A stretch of 11,730 bases of DNA from JBDKTH01 sp964558295. GTDB taxonomy: Bacteria; Planctomycetota; Planctomycetia; Pirellulales; Thermoguttaceae. A model generated the notes under the pieces. It did not search any database. It was not told where the DNA came from and worked only from the letters and a program-made list of their open reading frames with translations. The stretch spans positions 1-11,730 of the forward strand of contig CAZLDQ010000182.1 in the NCBI GenBank assembly GCA_964558295.1. Direction: 5' to 3'. Positions within the stretch are counted from its first letter, which is position 1, and every line of letters starts with the position of its first letter. Positions 1-7,237 of this stretch are shown one piece after another. The position numbers were made by a program, and so were the translations under genes.

Positions 1-527
1 CCGGCCCGTTAACCCACGGCCCGCTCCAATGGCAACGGCAGGCGGCCCCGTCCCCGACGCCTCCCGCCCCACCGCCTCCGCCGCTGGCCGCGCTCAACTG
101 CCGGGTCCTGCTGGTCGAAGACGGTCCGGACAATCAACGCCTGATCTCCTTCCTGCTTCGGCGCGCGGGGGCGGAAGTGCTCTTGGCGCAAAACGGGGTC
201 GAGGCCCTGCAACTGGTGGAGACCGAGACCGCCGCAGGCCGTTGCTTCGACACGATCTTCATGGACATTCAAATGCCTTTGATGGACGGTTATGAGGCCA
301 CGCGACAGCTCCGCCAGCGAGGCTATGCCGGTCCGATCATCGCTCTGACCGCCCATGCCATGACCGACGACCGGCAAAAGTGTCTCGATGCCGGCTGCAA
401 CGACTACCTCACCAAGCCAATCGACCGCGCGCAGCTCCTGCGCACCCTGGCCGAGCAGATAGGGGCTCGCACCGCGGCGATTGCTCCTCGGCCGTTTCGC
501 GAAAAGCTCAATACTCGCGATTCTTGA
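1..527 (+). CDS. Receiver (REC) domain protein, C-terminal part; probably a hybrid sensor histidine kinase
   Basis: The reading frame is open from base 3, with no convincing start in the window, so the gene is truncated at its 5' end. A short stretch is followed by a Pro/Ala-rich linker (about bases 42-90) and one complete receiver domain of about 120 residues. The receiver landmarks are present: an acidic Glu-Asp pair (117-122), the phosphoacceptor Asp in FMDIQMP (264-266), the conserved Thr in ALTAHAM (348-350) and the Lys of TKP (414-416). The FMDIQMPLMDGYEA and LTAHAM motifs are typical of receivers fused behind histidine kinases. A stand-alone receiver would seldom follow such a linker, so a hybrid kinase is inferred; its kinase part lies outside the window. 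A tail of about 20 residues follows the domain. The TGA lies 20 bases inside the end of the convergent oxidoreductase gene. Confidence 0.85.
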   Translation, partial: GPLTHGPLQWQRQAAPSPTPPAPPPPPLAALNCRVLLVEDGPDNQRLISFLLRRAGAEVLLAQNGVEALQLVETETAAGRCFDTIFMDIQMPLMDGYEATRQLRQRGYAGPIIALTAHAMTDDRQKCLDAGCNDYLTKPIDRAQLLRTLAEQIGARTAAIAPRPFREKLNTRDS

Positions 528-1869
528 TGATCCCCGGCAGCGGCACGGGGTACTTGCCGTCGACCAGGGAGACAGGCGCAGGGCCGTCGACGGTGAGCTT
601 GTCGACGTCAGGGGCGAACTCATGGTCGCAGTTGAGGATCTGGTCGAAGGTGATGATCTGCCCGGTGTGGGCGGCCATCCGGCCCATCGAGGCGACCAGG
701 CTCGCCTCGGCGCCGCGGCGGACTTCGTTGTACGGCTTGTCCTGGCGAATCGCGTCGATCAGGTCATCCCATTCCAACTGGTAGGGACTCTGCTCGGGTT
801 GCGGGTAGGCCCAAATTTCGTTGGCTTTGTCGTAGGTCTGCCCCTTGAAGATCCGCACCCGGCCCGGGGCATGGCCGCGCGTCGAGATAATCGCCGTCCC
901 CTTGGTGCCGTGGGCGAAACTGGCAAACTCGGAGTGGCAACCGCTCATGTTGCGGCCATAGTAGAAGAGCTTGGTCCCGTCGGGATAGGTGTATTCGATC
1001 GAGTAGGTGTCGAAGTTCTGATCCAAGGCGTCGCCGCGATAGTGGCGTCCGCCGAGAGCCTGCGCCTGGACCGGCCAAGCGTCCTTCATCCAGGAACACT
1101 CGTCGATCTGATGGATGTAGTAGTCGCTGTAGACGCCGCCGCTGGCCCACAAGAAGCTGTGGAACCGCTGGATCTGGTAGAGGGTCTCGCTGATGTTGTC
1201 GGGCTTCTGCTTGCAGATGGCCGACGCGCCGGCCATCCGATAACCACGCAGCGCGATGATCTCGCCGATCTCGCCCGCCTTGATCCGGTCATGGAGTTCC
1301 TGGCGTCCGCGGCAGTGGCGGACCATAAGGCCCACGCCGACTTTGAGGTTCTTCTTCACCGATTCCTCGGCCAGTTTGAGCATCCGGCGGGTCGTGGGGC
1401 CGTCGACCGTGACCGGCTTTTCCATGAACACGTTGAGGTTCTTCTGGATCGCGTAGGTGAAATGGACCCAGCGGAAGGCCGGCGGGGTGGCGAAGATGGC
1501 CACGTCGCCCGGCTTCAGGCAATCCATGGCCTTTTGATAGGCATCGAAGCCGACGAAAAGGCGGTCGGCCGAAACGTCGACCTGGTCGCCGTGCGCTTTC
1601 TTGAGCCGTTCGTAGCTCCCTTTCACCCGGTTCTCGAAAACGTCGGCCATGGCCACGAGTTTGACCGGCCCATTCTTGACCGAGAGCGCATTGACCGCGG
1701 CTCCCGTCCCTCGGCCGCCACAGCCGATCAAGGCGACCTGGATCGTGTTGGTCTCAGCAGCGTGGACGTGGGGGAGGGCCGTGCCAAGGAGCGTGGTGGC
1801 AGCGGCGACACGGCCGGTGGTTTCCAAAAAGTTGCGGCGGGAGGTGGCCAATCGGGGCGTCTCGCTCAT
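508..1869 (-). CDS. Gfo/Idh/MocA family oxidoreductase with twin-arginine signal
   Basis: The 453-residue product begins with a Tat signal, SRRNFLE at residues 10-16, then a hydrophobic Ala/Thr/Leu stretch and a likely cleavage site after AHA near 35-38. The mature part starts with a Rossmann fold (VALIGCGGRGTGA, 45-57, dinucleotide binding). It carries the family EKP motif at 150-152 and an IHQID segment (252-256) where the catalytic His/Asp region of this family lies. The C-terminal alpha/beta domain spans roughly 180-410. Family members are NAD(P)-dependent dehydrogenases of sugars, inositols or related polyols; the substrate is not predictable here. The Tat signal implies folding with cofactor in the cytoplasm before export. 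Planctomycetes carry many such Tat-exported paralogs. The ATG has AAGGAAG (1876-1882) about 6 bases upstream and a promoter-like site at 1937-1966. Confidence 0.93.
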   Translation of the reverse strand: MSETPRLATSRRNFLETTGRVAAATTLLGTALPHVHAAETNTIQVALIGCGGRGTGAAVNALSVKNGPVKLVAMADVFENRVKGSYERLKKAHGDQVDVSADRLFVGFDAYQKAMDCLKPGDVAIFATPPAFRWVHFTYAIQKNLNVFMEKPVTVDGPTTRRMLKLAEESVKKNLKVGVGLMVRHCRGRQELHDRIKAGEIGEIIALRGYRMAGASAICKQKPDNISETLYQIQRFHSFLWASGGVYSDYYIHQIDECSWMKDAWPVQAQALGGRHYRGDALDQNFDTYSIEYTYPDGTKLFYYGRNMSGCHSEFASFAHGTKGTAIISTRGHAPGRVRIFKGQTYDKANEIWAYPQPEQSPYQLEWDDLIDAIRQDKPYNEVRRGAEASLVASMGRMAAHTGQIITFDQILNCDHEFAPDVDKLTVDGPAPVSLVDGKYPVPLPGIIKNREY

Positions 1870-1936
1870 GGCTGGCTTCCTTGATGGAACAAGAGTCTGG
1901 TGGGTCGTTAATGGATAACTCTCAAGCGGGAGATTC

Positions 1937-1966
1937 AGTATAGGTTGGCCAGGGGGGACTCGTCAA
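1937..1966 (-). promoter_or_regulatory. Sigma70-type promoter candidate for the Tat oxidoreductase gene
   Basis: Read on the minus strand there is TTGACG (1966-1961), an 18-base spacer and TATACT (1942-1937). Transcription would start near 1930, giving a leader of about 60 bases. Both hexamers match the consensus in five of six positions. Planctomycete promoters are poorly characterised, so this is a pattern match only. Confidence 0.5.
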
Positions 1967-1985
1967 AACCTTTCTTCCCGGCAAA

Positions 1986-2009
1986 CTGTCCGATCGGGGC
2001 TTCGGACGG
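1986..2009. repeat. Inverted repeat in the divergent intergenic region
   Basis: CTGTCCGA (1986-1993) and TCGGACGG (2002-2009) form an 8-bp stem with one T-G wobble around an 8-base loop. It lies between the two divergent promoter candidates and belongs to neither predicted transcript. It could be a protein-binding site or chance; nothing else near it suggests a function. Confidence 0.3.
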
Positions 2010-2069
2010 CAGCCGCAGATGGTTTTGTTTGACCCGCAGGATGCAATCCCAGCCCCGTCTTCAGGTCTA

Positions 2070-2097
2070 TTGCCCTGGAAAGGGAGGGTGCTATAGT
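2070..2097 (+). promoter_or_regulatory. Sigma70-type promoter candidate for the four-helix membrane protein gene
   Basis: TTGCCC (2070-2075), a 16-base spacer and TATAGT (2092-2097) lie about 50 bases before the ATG at 2148. The -10 is close to consensus and the -35 is weak. Confidence 0.4.
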
Positions 2098-2147
2098 AGC
2101 GTGCGGGGGCGGCAAAATCCGGCCGGTTTGCAGAAATGAGGTGGGCC

Positions 2148-2825
2148 ATGAGAAACGCCGATCTCTTTCGGACGTTGTCGGGCTGCCGGTTCTATCAGGA
2201 CTATCTGCAAATCCATGAGGGAGGTGCGGCGGAGCCCCGCGAGCCGCCTCCAAGGCCGCGGCCGCCCCGGCGGTGGATCGATCAGGTCTTTCGTCGCTAC
2301 AGCCTGACGGTGGGCTGGCTGTTGCTGGGCTCGATGCTGCTGATCGTCGTGCCGCTTTGGTTGGTTCATCCACCCTACGGCAAAGCCTGTCTGCTCGGGG
2401 CGCCGCCAATGATCATTGGAGCGCTGAGCTGGATGGCCGGGGCTTGGTGGGCCTGGGATAAAGACCAGCGCGTGCTAATGGCCGTCACGATGGGGGCGAT
2501 GCCAGGCCGCCTGTTTATCGGCCTGGCCTGGGTCTGGGTCGTCCTTTCGATCCGCAAGATCCCGCTGGTGCCTTTCGTCTTCTCGATGATGTGGTACTGG
2601 ATGCTGTTTGCCGTACCGGAGTTCGCGATGCTTGTCGAATTGAGCCAGAAACGGGGGGGCGAACCGGCGGCACCCAGTGAGGCGGATGGGGAGGAACCGC
2701 CAGGCCGGGTCCACGAGCCCGAACCCCGCCTGCGCCCGCCGCACGAGGTCCCCTTCGGCGGCATCTCGTCTGCGGCTCCGCCGACAGGCAAACCAAACCG
2801 CTCCCGCCGAGAGACGGAGCGATAA
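2148..2825 (+). CDS. Hypothetical membrane protein with four predicted helices and proline-rich tails
   Basis: I do not recognise this 225-residue protein. It has a short soluble N-terminus, a basic Pro/Arg-rich stretch (about 30-42) and four hydrophobic segments at about 53-74, 80-102, 121-135 and 139-165. A hydrophilic tail of 60 residues rich in Pro, Glu and Arg follows. Helix 2 and helix 4 are rich in Trp, Met and aromatic residues (SMMWYWMLF). The arrangement loosely recalls small ATP-synthase accessory (AtpI-like) proteins, but no ATP synthase gene is nearby, so I do not assign that role. GAGGTG at 2138-2143 lies 4 bases before the chosen ATG. An in-frame ATG at 2136 would add four residues (229 aa) but lacks such a site. 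The gene ends 139 bases before the PIN-PhoH gene, which has its own promoter candidate. Confidence 0.75.
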   Translation: MRNADLFRTLSGCRFYQDYLQIHEGGAAEPREPPPRPRPPRRWIDQVFRRYSLTVGWLLLGSMLLIVVPLWLVHPPYGKACLLGAPPMIIGALSWMAGAWWAWDKDQRVLMAVTMGAMPGRLFIGLAWVWVVLSIRKIPLVPFVFSMMWYWMLFAVPEFAMLVELSQKRGGEPAAPSEADGEEPPGRVHEPEPRLRPPHEVPFGGISSAAPPTGKPNRSRRETER

Positions 2826-2881
2826 CCGGTGACCGAAGAAGAACTTCCACGTTGCGCGTCCCTACCGACCCCGCGACGCGA

Positions 2882-2910
2882 TTGACGGAAAACGCTGCTT
2901 CGGGTACGTT
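2882..2910 (+). promoter_or_regulatory. Promoter candidate for the PIN-PhoH gene
   Basis: TTGACG (2882-2887), a 17-base spacer and TACGTT (2905-2910) precede the ATG at 2965. The -35 is near consensus and the -10 matches in only three positions. The start would fall near 2917, so the leader would be about 48 bases. Confidence 0.4.
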
Positions 2911-2918
2911 GGGTGTAA

Positions 2919-2935
2919 CGGGCCTGTTCCGCCCG
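2919..2935 (+). other. Small GC hairpin at the predicted 5' end of the PIN-PhoH transcript
   Basis: CGGGC (2919-2923) and GCCCG (2931-2935) pair around a 7-base loop and are followed by a T-rich stretch (2936-2944). If transcription begins near 2917, this hairpin sits at the extreme 5' end, where such structures can protect mRNA. It could instead be a weak terminator of the upstream gene. Confidence 0.3.
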
Positions 2936-2964
2936 GTTTCGTTTGGACCACGAAGGAGATTTTG

Positions 2965-4308
2965 ATGGTCGACGGTTCGTCCGTTCGCCCTCCCAAACTT
3001 TTCGTCCTCGACACCAACGTCATTCTTCACGACGCCGATTGCATTCGCAACTTCGAAGAAAACGATATCGCGGTGCCGATCACCGTCCTCGAAGAACTCG
3101 ACCGGTTCAAGAAGGGAAATGAGGACATTCACTTTCAGGCCCGGGAATTCCTCCGCCGCTTGGATGAGTTGACCGGAGATGTGCTATCGCCCAAGGGGAC
3201 GCCGCTCGGCGAGGGCCTGGGCTCGATCCGGGTCGTGCTCGGCGGGAAGCTGGATGAGGACCTCCGGGCCGCCTTCTGCCAGGACAGTTCCGATCATCGG
3301 ATCCTCAACACGGCCCTCCAGCTTCAACACGAGGAACCGCAGCGCCGCGTGATCCTTGTCTCCAAGGACACCAACCTGCGGATGAAGGCCAAGTCGTTGG
3401 GACTCACCGCGCAGGACTACACGAGCGACAAGGTGGAGAGCTTCGACAAGCTCTACACCGGCAAGCGGATCGTTGAAGGAATGCCCGCCGAGCAGATCGA
3501 CGCCTTCTTCGTCGGGGATGGTAGCGTTCCCTCCACGGCAATTCCCCAGGTGACGGCCCCGGTGGCCAACGAAAACTTCATCTTGCGCAACGGCTGCAAG
3601 TCGGTGCTGGCCACCTATCGAGCGACGGACCAGAAGTTCGTGCGTCTGGAAAAACTCCAGGCCTACGGCATCCGCCCGCGAAACGCCGAACAGTATTTCG
3701 CCCTGCAAGCCCTCGGCGACCCGGCGATCCGGTTGGTAACGCTTTTGGGTCGGGCCGGCACGGGAAAGACACTCTTGGCCCTAGCCGCGGCATTAGAAGC
3801 GCGCCGCCAGTATCGCCAGATTCTTCTGGCCCGGCCGGCCGTGCCGCTGAGCAATCGCGACCTCGGCTTTCTCCCCGGCGATATCGACGACAAGCTCGGC
3901 CCCTACATGCAACCGCTCTACGACAACTTGGCCGTGATCCGGCACCAGTATGACGACAAGGACGCCGCGGCAACCTGTATCCAGGAAATGCTCGATTCCG
4001 AAAAACTCGTCATCGCGCCGCTCCCCTACATCCGCGGCCGGAGCCTGCAACATGTATTCCTGATCGTCGACGAGGCCCAAAACCTCACGCCCCACGAGGT
4101 GAAGACCGTCATCACCCGCGCCGGCGAAGGGACCAAAGTGGTCTTCACCGGCGACATCCAGCAGATTGACCACCCGTACTTGGATTCACTCTCCAATGGC
4201 TTGAGTTACTTGATCAGCCGGATGGTCGGGCAGTCGATCTTTGCCCACATCACCCTGCAAAAGGGGGAACGCTCGCCCCTGGCCGATTTGGCCAGCGAGT
4301 TGCTGTAA
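2965..4308 (+). CDS. phoH2: PIN domain-PhoH ATPase fusion (PhoH2-type, YlaK-like)
   Basis: The 447-residue product joins an N-terminal PIN ribonuclease domain (about 10-150) to a C-terminal PhoH P-loop ATPase (about 240-445). The PIN acidic residues are visible: D16 in LDTNV, E44 in LEELD, D110 in SSDHRIL and D135 in SKDTNL. The ATPase has Walker A GRAGTGKT at 262-269 and Walker B VFLIVDEA at 364-371. Known PhoH2 proteins of this architecture unwind and cleave RNA. Both catalytic centres look intact, so the protein is probably active in cytoplasmic RNA metabolism. The length is normal for the family. AAGGAG (2953-2958) lies 6 bases before the ATG. A TTG one codon earlier is in frame but less likely. 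The gene appears to stand alone, and no toxin-antitoxin partner adjoins it. Confidence 0.95.
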   Translation: MVDGSSVRPPKLFVLDTNVILHDADCIRNFEENDIAVPITVLEELDRFKKGNEDIHFQAREFLRRLDELTGDVLSPKGTPLGEGLGSIRVVLGGKLDEDLRAAFCQDSSDHRILNTALQLQHEEPQRRVILVSKDTNLRMKAKSLGLTAQDYTSDKVESFDKLYTGKRIVEGMPAEQIDAFFVGDGSVPSTAIPQVTAPVANENFILRNGCKSVLATYRATDQKFVRLEKLQAYGIRPRNAEQYFALQALGDPAIRLVTLLGRAGTGKTLLALAAALEARRQYRQILLARPAVPLSNRDLGFLPGDIDDKLGPYMQPLYDNLAVIRHQYDDKDAAATCIQEMLDSEKLVIAPLPYIRGRSLQHVFLIVDEAQNLTPHEVKTVITRAGEGTKVVFTGDIQQIDHPYLDSLSNGLSYLISRMVGQSIFAHITLQKGERSPLADLASELL

Positions 4309-4321
4309 GGGCGTGGCCGAG

Positions 4322-4356
4322 CCGGCGTCATCTTGGCTGGATGATCTTGAAGCCGG
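4322..4356. terminator. Interrupted inverted repeat in the convergent gap, possible two-way terminator
   Basis: The 69-base gap between the two convergent genes holds a nested repeat. The outer arms are CCGGC (4322-4326) and GCCGG (4352-4356); the inner arms are TCATC (4328-4332) and GATGA (4340-4344), with a 7-base loop. There is no T-tract on either side, so it is a weak candidate placed mainly by position. Confidence 0.3.
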
Positions 4357-4377
4357 AGAGAAAGCCCGTGTGGGGAG

Positions 4378-5973
4378 CTACTTCGGGGTGAAGACCGGCT
4401 TGCGATTCTTGGCCAACCAGGAACGCAGGAGTTGTTCGCGGTCGGTCGGCGTCGTGGCGGGAGCATGGTCGTTGCGGTTGGGGCCGTGTTCCACACTCCA
4501 GCCGTCCCACTCGCGGAAGGCGTGATAGGTCCAATCCCAGTCGTGGGCTTCGCAGATCTCGATCACATCTTTGATGTAGCGGTAGGCGCTCTGATCGGGG
4601 GCCCAGCGGATCGCGCTGAACTCGCCCAGGTAGATGTGGACATTATAGGCCTTTTGGAAGTCGATCACCGGCTTCAGCGCGGCTTCCAACGCGGCCTTAT
4701 CCCAATACTTCCCGTCGCACTCGCCCGGATACCAGACCGGCTGGCTGGGGCCGTGCACGCCTTGATGGGTGAATGAGCCGGGGACATACATGTGGACGCT
4801 GTAAACGATGTTGGGAATGTCCAGCGGTTCGAGTTCGCGGAAGCCCGATGGCCCGCCCCAACAAGGCGGCTCGACGATGATTGCCCGCTCCGGATCAATT
4901 GCGCGGATTGCCCGGGCGGCGCGGGTCGCCAGGGCCTGCCAGTCGGCCAGATCGTCTTGGAGGCCGTTTTCGACGGGCTCATTGGCCAGGTCGTAGCCCC
5001 AGACGGCCTTGGCGTCTTTGTAACGTCGGGCAAGGTGCTGCCAAATCTCGACGAACTTTCGCTGGCAAGCGGCGTTGTTGAACAACCCCGCGTCGGAGCC
5101 GGCATAGCCGCCGCTCGTCTTGCGTCCGCCTGGCGGCGAATGAAGATCGATGACAACCAGGATCCCATACTTCTCGCACACGGGGAGCGCGGCGTCCAAC
5201 CGCTTCAATTCTCCTTGAAGCCACTGATCGTAGGCGTAGAGGTCCAAGGGATCGTCGAAGTCTCCGGGCCGGGTGAGCTGCCAGCGGATCAGGTTGGCGT
5301 TCCACTCTTCGCCGAAGACGCGGAGGCTTTCTTCGTCGATCGTCGCGCGGACCATCGCCCCGCGAAGCCGGGGCAGGTTGTGTCCTTTGTAGACCGGGCC
5401 GGTCGCCGGGCGCGGCTTGTGCACGATCGGAGGCTTGCCCACAGTGATACGCAGATCGTCGAACCAGGCCTTGCCGGTGACGGCTTCCAGCCCGAGGACG
5501 AGCGACATCGACTCGGCGTCCTCGGGGACTCGCACGGCGAACCCGACCGGTTGCCAATCATAGGTGCCCACATCGAGCGTGGCGCCCGGCCATTCCTTAC
5601 CGCTACGGCTTTCGATGGGGGCCATGAACTTTACGCCGTTCCAGGGCTTCGGCTTGGCACTGACCTCCTGGGCCTTGACCTTGGCCGAGAATCGCACCTG
5701 ATAGCCGCGCAATTGTTCGACCGGCAGTGTGAGGGTCATCACGGCCGTGCCGGGGCCCAGGGTGACCGGCCGTTCGACGCTCACGGCCCGCCCGCCCTGA
5801 TAGCCTGGCTCCAACTGCCCAACACCCGACCAGTCCTTCAAAGCCGAGGCCCCTTCGAACCCCGTTTCGAAGATCACGTAGCCTCGGGGCAATACCTGCA
5901 AGTCGAAGCTTTGCGCCCAAAGGGGACTGGACAGCAGGCAGAGCGTCAGAACAAGCAACCAGCGGCAGGTCAT
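4378..5973 (-). CDS. Secreted glycoside hydrolase family 5 (cellulase-like) with N-terminal jelly-roll-like domain
   Basis: The 531-residue product starts with a Sec signal peptide (1-20, cleavage after LWA). A beta-rich region follows (about 31-178), resembling a carbohydrate-binding jelly roll: its middle has a phrase like VRFSAKVKAQ and it ends in AWFDDLRI. The catalytic TIM barrel covers about 195-530. GH5 landmarks are R230 in LIRW, H278 in DLHSPPGG, the acid/base E332 in LANEP, H394 and Y396 in SVHMY, the nucleophile E451 in YLGEF and W489. The full catalytic set argues for an active retaining beta-glycosidase acting outside the cytoplasm. GH5 includes cellulases, mannanases and others, and the substrate cannot be set here. 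AGGAG (5981-5985) lies 7 bases before the ATG. The gene follows the lyase gene after 251 bases and has its own promoter candidate, so it is probably a separate unit. Confidence 0.92.
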   Translation of the reverse strand: MTCRWLLVLTLCLLSSPLWAQSFDLQVLPRGYVIFETGFEGASALKDWSGVGQLEPGYQGGRAVSVERPVTLGPGTAVMTLTLPVEQLRGYQVRFSAKVKAQEVSAKPKPWNGVKFMAPIESRSGKEWPGATLDVGTYDWQPVGFAVRVPEDAESMSLVLGLEAVTGKAWFDDLRITVGKPPIVHKPRPATGPVYKGHNLPRLRGAMVRATIDEESLRVFGEEWNANLIRWQLTRPGDFDDPLDLYAYDQWLQGELKRLDAALPVCEKYGILVVIDLHSPPGGRKTSGGYAGSDAGLFNNAACQRKFVEIWQHLARRYKDAKAVWGYDLANEPVENGLQDDLADWQALATRAARAIRAIDPERAIIVEPPCWGGPSGFRELEPLDIPNIVYSVHMYVPGSFTHQGVHGPSQPVWYPGECDGKYWDKAALEAALKPVIDFQKAYNVHIYLGEFSAIRWAPDQSAYRYIKDVIEICEAHDWDWTYHAFREWDGWSVEHGPNRNDHAPATTPTDREQLLRSWLAKNRKPVFTPK

Positions 5974-6036
5974 GGAGCAACTCCTCTTCTCGGTAGGGCA
6001 GACTCACGGTCGTCGGCGGGAGCCGGGCAGACTTTG

Positions 6037-6065
6037 AGTGTACCAAGAGACGGGAGACTCTGCAA
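6037..6065 (-). promoter_or_regulatory. Promoter candidate for the GH5 gene
   Basis: On the minus strand TTGCAG (6065-6060), a 17-base spacer and TACACT (6042-6037) lie about 64 bases before the ATG at 5973. Transcription would start near 6030. Confidence 0.42.
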
Positions 6066-6157
6066 AGCGACCGTGACAATCGGTATGGTAAATCCGCGCC
6101 GACGGCGTGTCGTACGAGTGAACTGGAAGCCGGGGGTGCTCTTGGCTGTCACGGCCG

Positions 6158-6183
6158 ATCGGATTGCCTCGAGCCACTCCGAT
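6158..6183. repeat. Interrupted 26-bp inverted repeat downstream of the lyase gene
   Basis: ATCGGA (6158-6163) and TCCGAT (6178-6183) flank a central CTCGAG palindrome. It starts about 40 bases beyond the lyase stop codon on the minus strand. It lacks a T-tract, so it is either a poor terminator or a binding site for a regulator of the GH5 gene, or chance. Confidence 0.25.
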
Positions 6184-6224
6184 GTCGCTGGCCGCATCAC
6201 CGCCTGGCTTGACCTTGAAGTACG

Positions 6225-7226
6225 TCAGCCCGGAGCACGCACGACGATGTGCGGCATCGCGGTGACCTTTGCGGTCGCCCCGAATCCTTGCGACGTTTCG
6301 CGGGCCAGGAGCTCCAGGGTAACCAACTCCTGATGGATTCGCGCCTGTTGCTCGCCGTTCAACGCCTGAAGCGGCGGTGCCACCCGACCGCTGCAAATCC
6401 CCGCATGGGCCAAGGCACACTTGAGCCCCTTGATCACTCCGGCGCTGTTTTGATCCATCGTATAGAGTGCCTGGGCGATGCGCAACACTTGCTCATGGAG
6501 CTGCGCAACGCGCGGCAGGTTGCCGTCGCGTGCGGCCTGGTAGAGAGCCACGTACAACTCGGGCCGCAGATTGGCGCCGCCGTTGACCCCGCCGTCGGCA
6601 CCAAGCAAGACCGCTTCGGCCAGCAATTCCTCCGGCCCCATGAGGAGCGAAAAATCCTCCCGTGCGGCGGTCGCTTGCCGGACCGCATGGAAATAGAGCA
6701 TGTCCCCCGAGCTGTCCTTCAGACCGATGATCTTCGGATTCTCCAACAGCCGGCGCACCATGTCCACCTCGTAGACCAGCTTCGTGTGGCTCGGCATGTT
6801 GTAAAGAAACACGGGCAGAGGAAGCCGCTCGACGAGCTGTTCCACGTACCGGCAGAGGTCGGCTTGGTTGACGGGATAGTAAGGGGGCTGGGCCAACACG
6901 ACCGCCGTCGCCCCCGCCTCGGCCGCACGTTCGGCCAAACGCAGCGACTCGACCAACGAGGTGTCGGTGATGCCGACCAAGAGCGGGACCCGTCGCGCCA
7001 CCAGCCTGCTGGTCCGCTCGATCAACTCCACGCGCAATCGCTGGCTCAGGCTGAGGGCTTCGCCGCTCGTGCCGAGGATGAACAGCCCGCTGACCCCGCC
7101 GGCCAGGACGTGTTCCACCAGATGCTCCAGGCCAGCGACGTCCAACGCGTCGTCGTCGGCCAGGGGAGTCACCATCGGAGGAATAATGCCTTGAAGGGGT
7201 TTACCCGACGCAATCCGCGAATCCAT
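6225..7226 (-). CDS. DHDPS/N-acetylneuraminate lyase family aldolase
   Basis: The 333-residue product is a class I aldolase TIM barrel of the DapA/NanA superfamily. It shows the phosphate/carboxylate-binding GTSGE at 52-56, PPYY at 114-117, the catalytic Tyr142 in YNMPS and the Schiff-base Lys170 in IIGLKDSSGD. GVNGGANL (213-220) is the usual late glycine-rich segment. True DHDPS enzymes have an Arg after YNVPS that binds the aspartate-semialdehyde carboxylate. Here the residue is His147, which argues against a lysine-biosynthetic role. A lyase for a sialic acid or a 2-keto-3-deoxy sugar acid is more likely, forming pyruvate. The protein is cytoplasmic. The ATG at 7226 lacks a good ribosome binding site. 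A TTG at 7241-7239, in frame and overlapping the upstream TGA, has one and would add five residues. Confidence 0.9.
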   Translation of the reverse strand: MDSRIASGKPLQGIIPPMVTPLADDDALDVAGLEHLVEHVLAGGVSGLFILGTSGEALSLSQRLRVELIERTSRLVARRVPLLVGITDTSLVESLRLAERAAEAGATAVVLAQPPYYPVNQADLCRYVEQLVERLPLPVFLYNMPSHTKLVYEVDMVRRLLENPKIIGLKDSSGDMLYFHAVRQATAAREDFSLLMGPEELLAEAVLLGADGGVNGGANLRPELYVALYQAARDGNLPRVAQLHEQVLRIAQALYTMDQNSAGVIKGLKCALAHAGICSGRVAPPLQALNGEQQARIHQELVTLELLARETSQGFGATAKVTAMPHIVVRAPG

Positions 7227-7237
7227 AAGGTCTTGAC

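Noticed and set aside
481..1884. Long open plus-strand frame of 467 codons opposite the oxidoreductase gene
   Set aside because: It is antisense to a gene with clear family motifs. Its translation has no recognisable domain, and open antisense frames are expected in GC-rich coding DNA.
4792..6333. Open plus-strand frame of 513 codons opposite the GH5 gene
   Set aside because: It mirrors the GH5 coding sequence, has no family motif and runs across the GH5 promoter region.
6225..7226. Assignment of the aldolase as lysine-biosynthetic DapA
   Set aside because: His replaces the substrate-binding Arg and the neighbours are uptake and regulatory genes, not lysine pathway genes.
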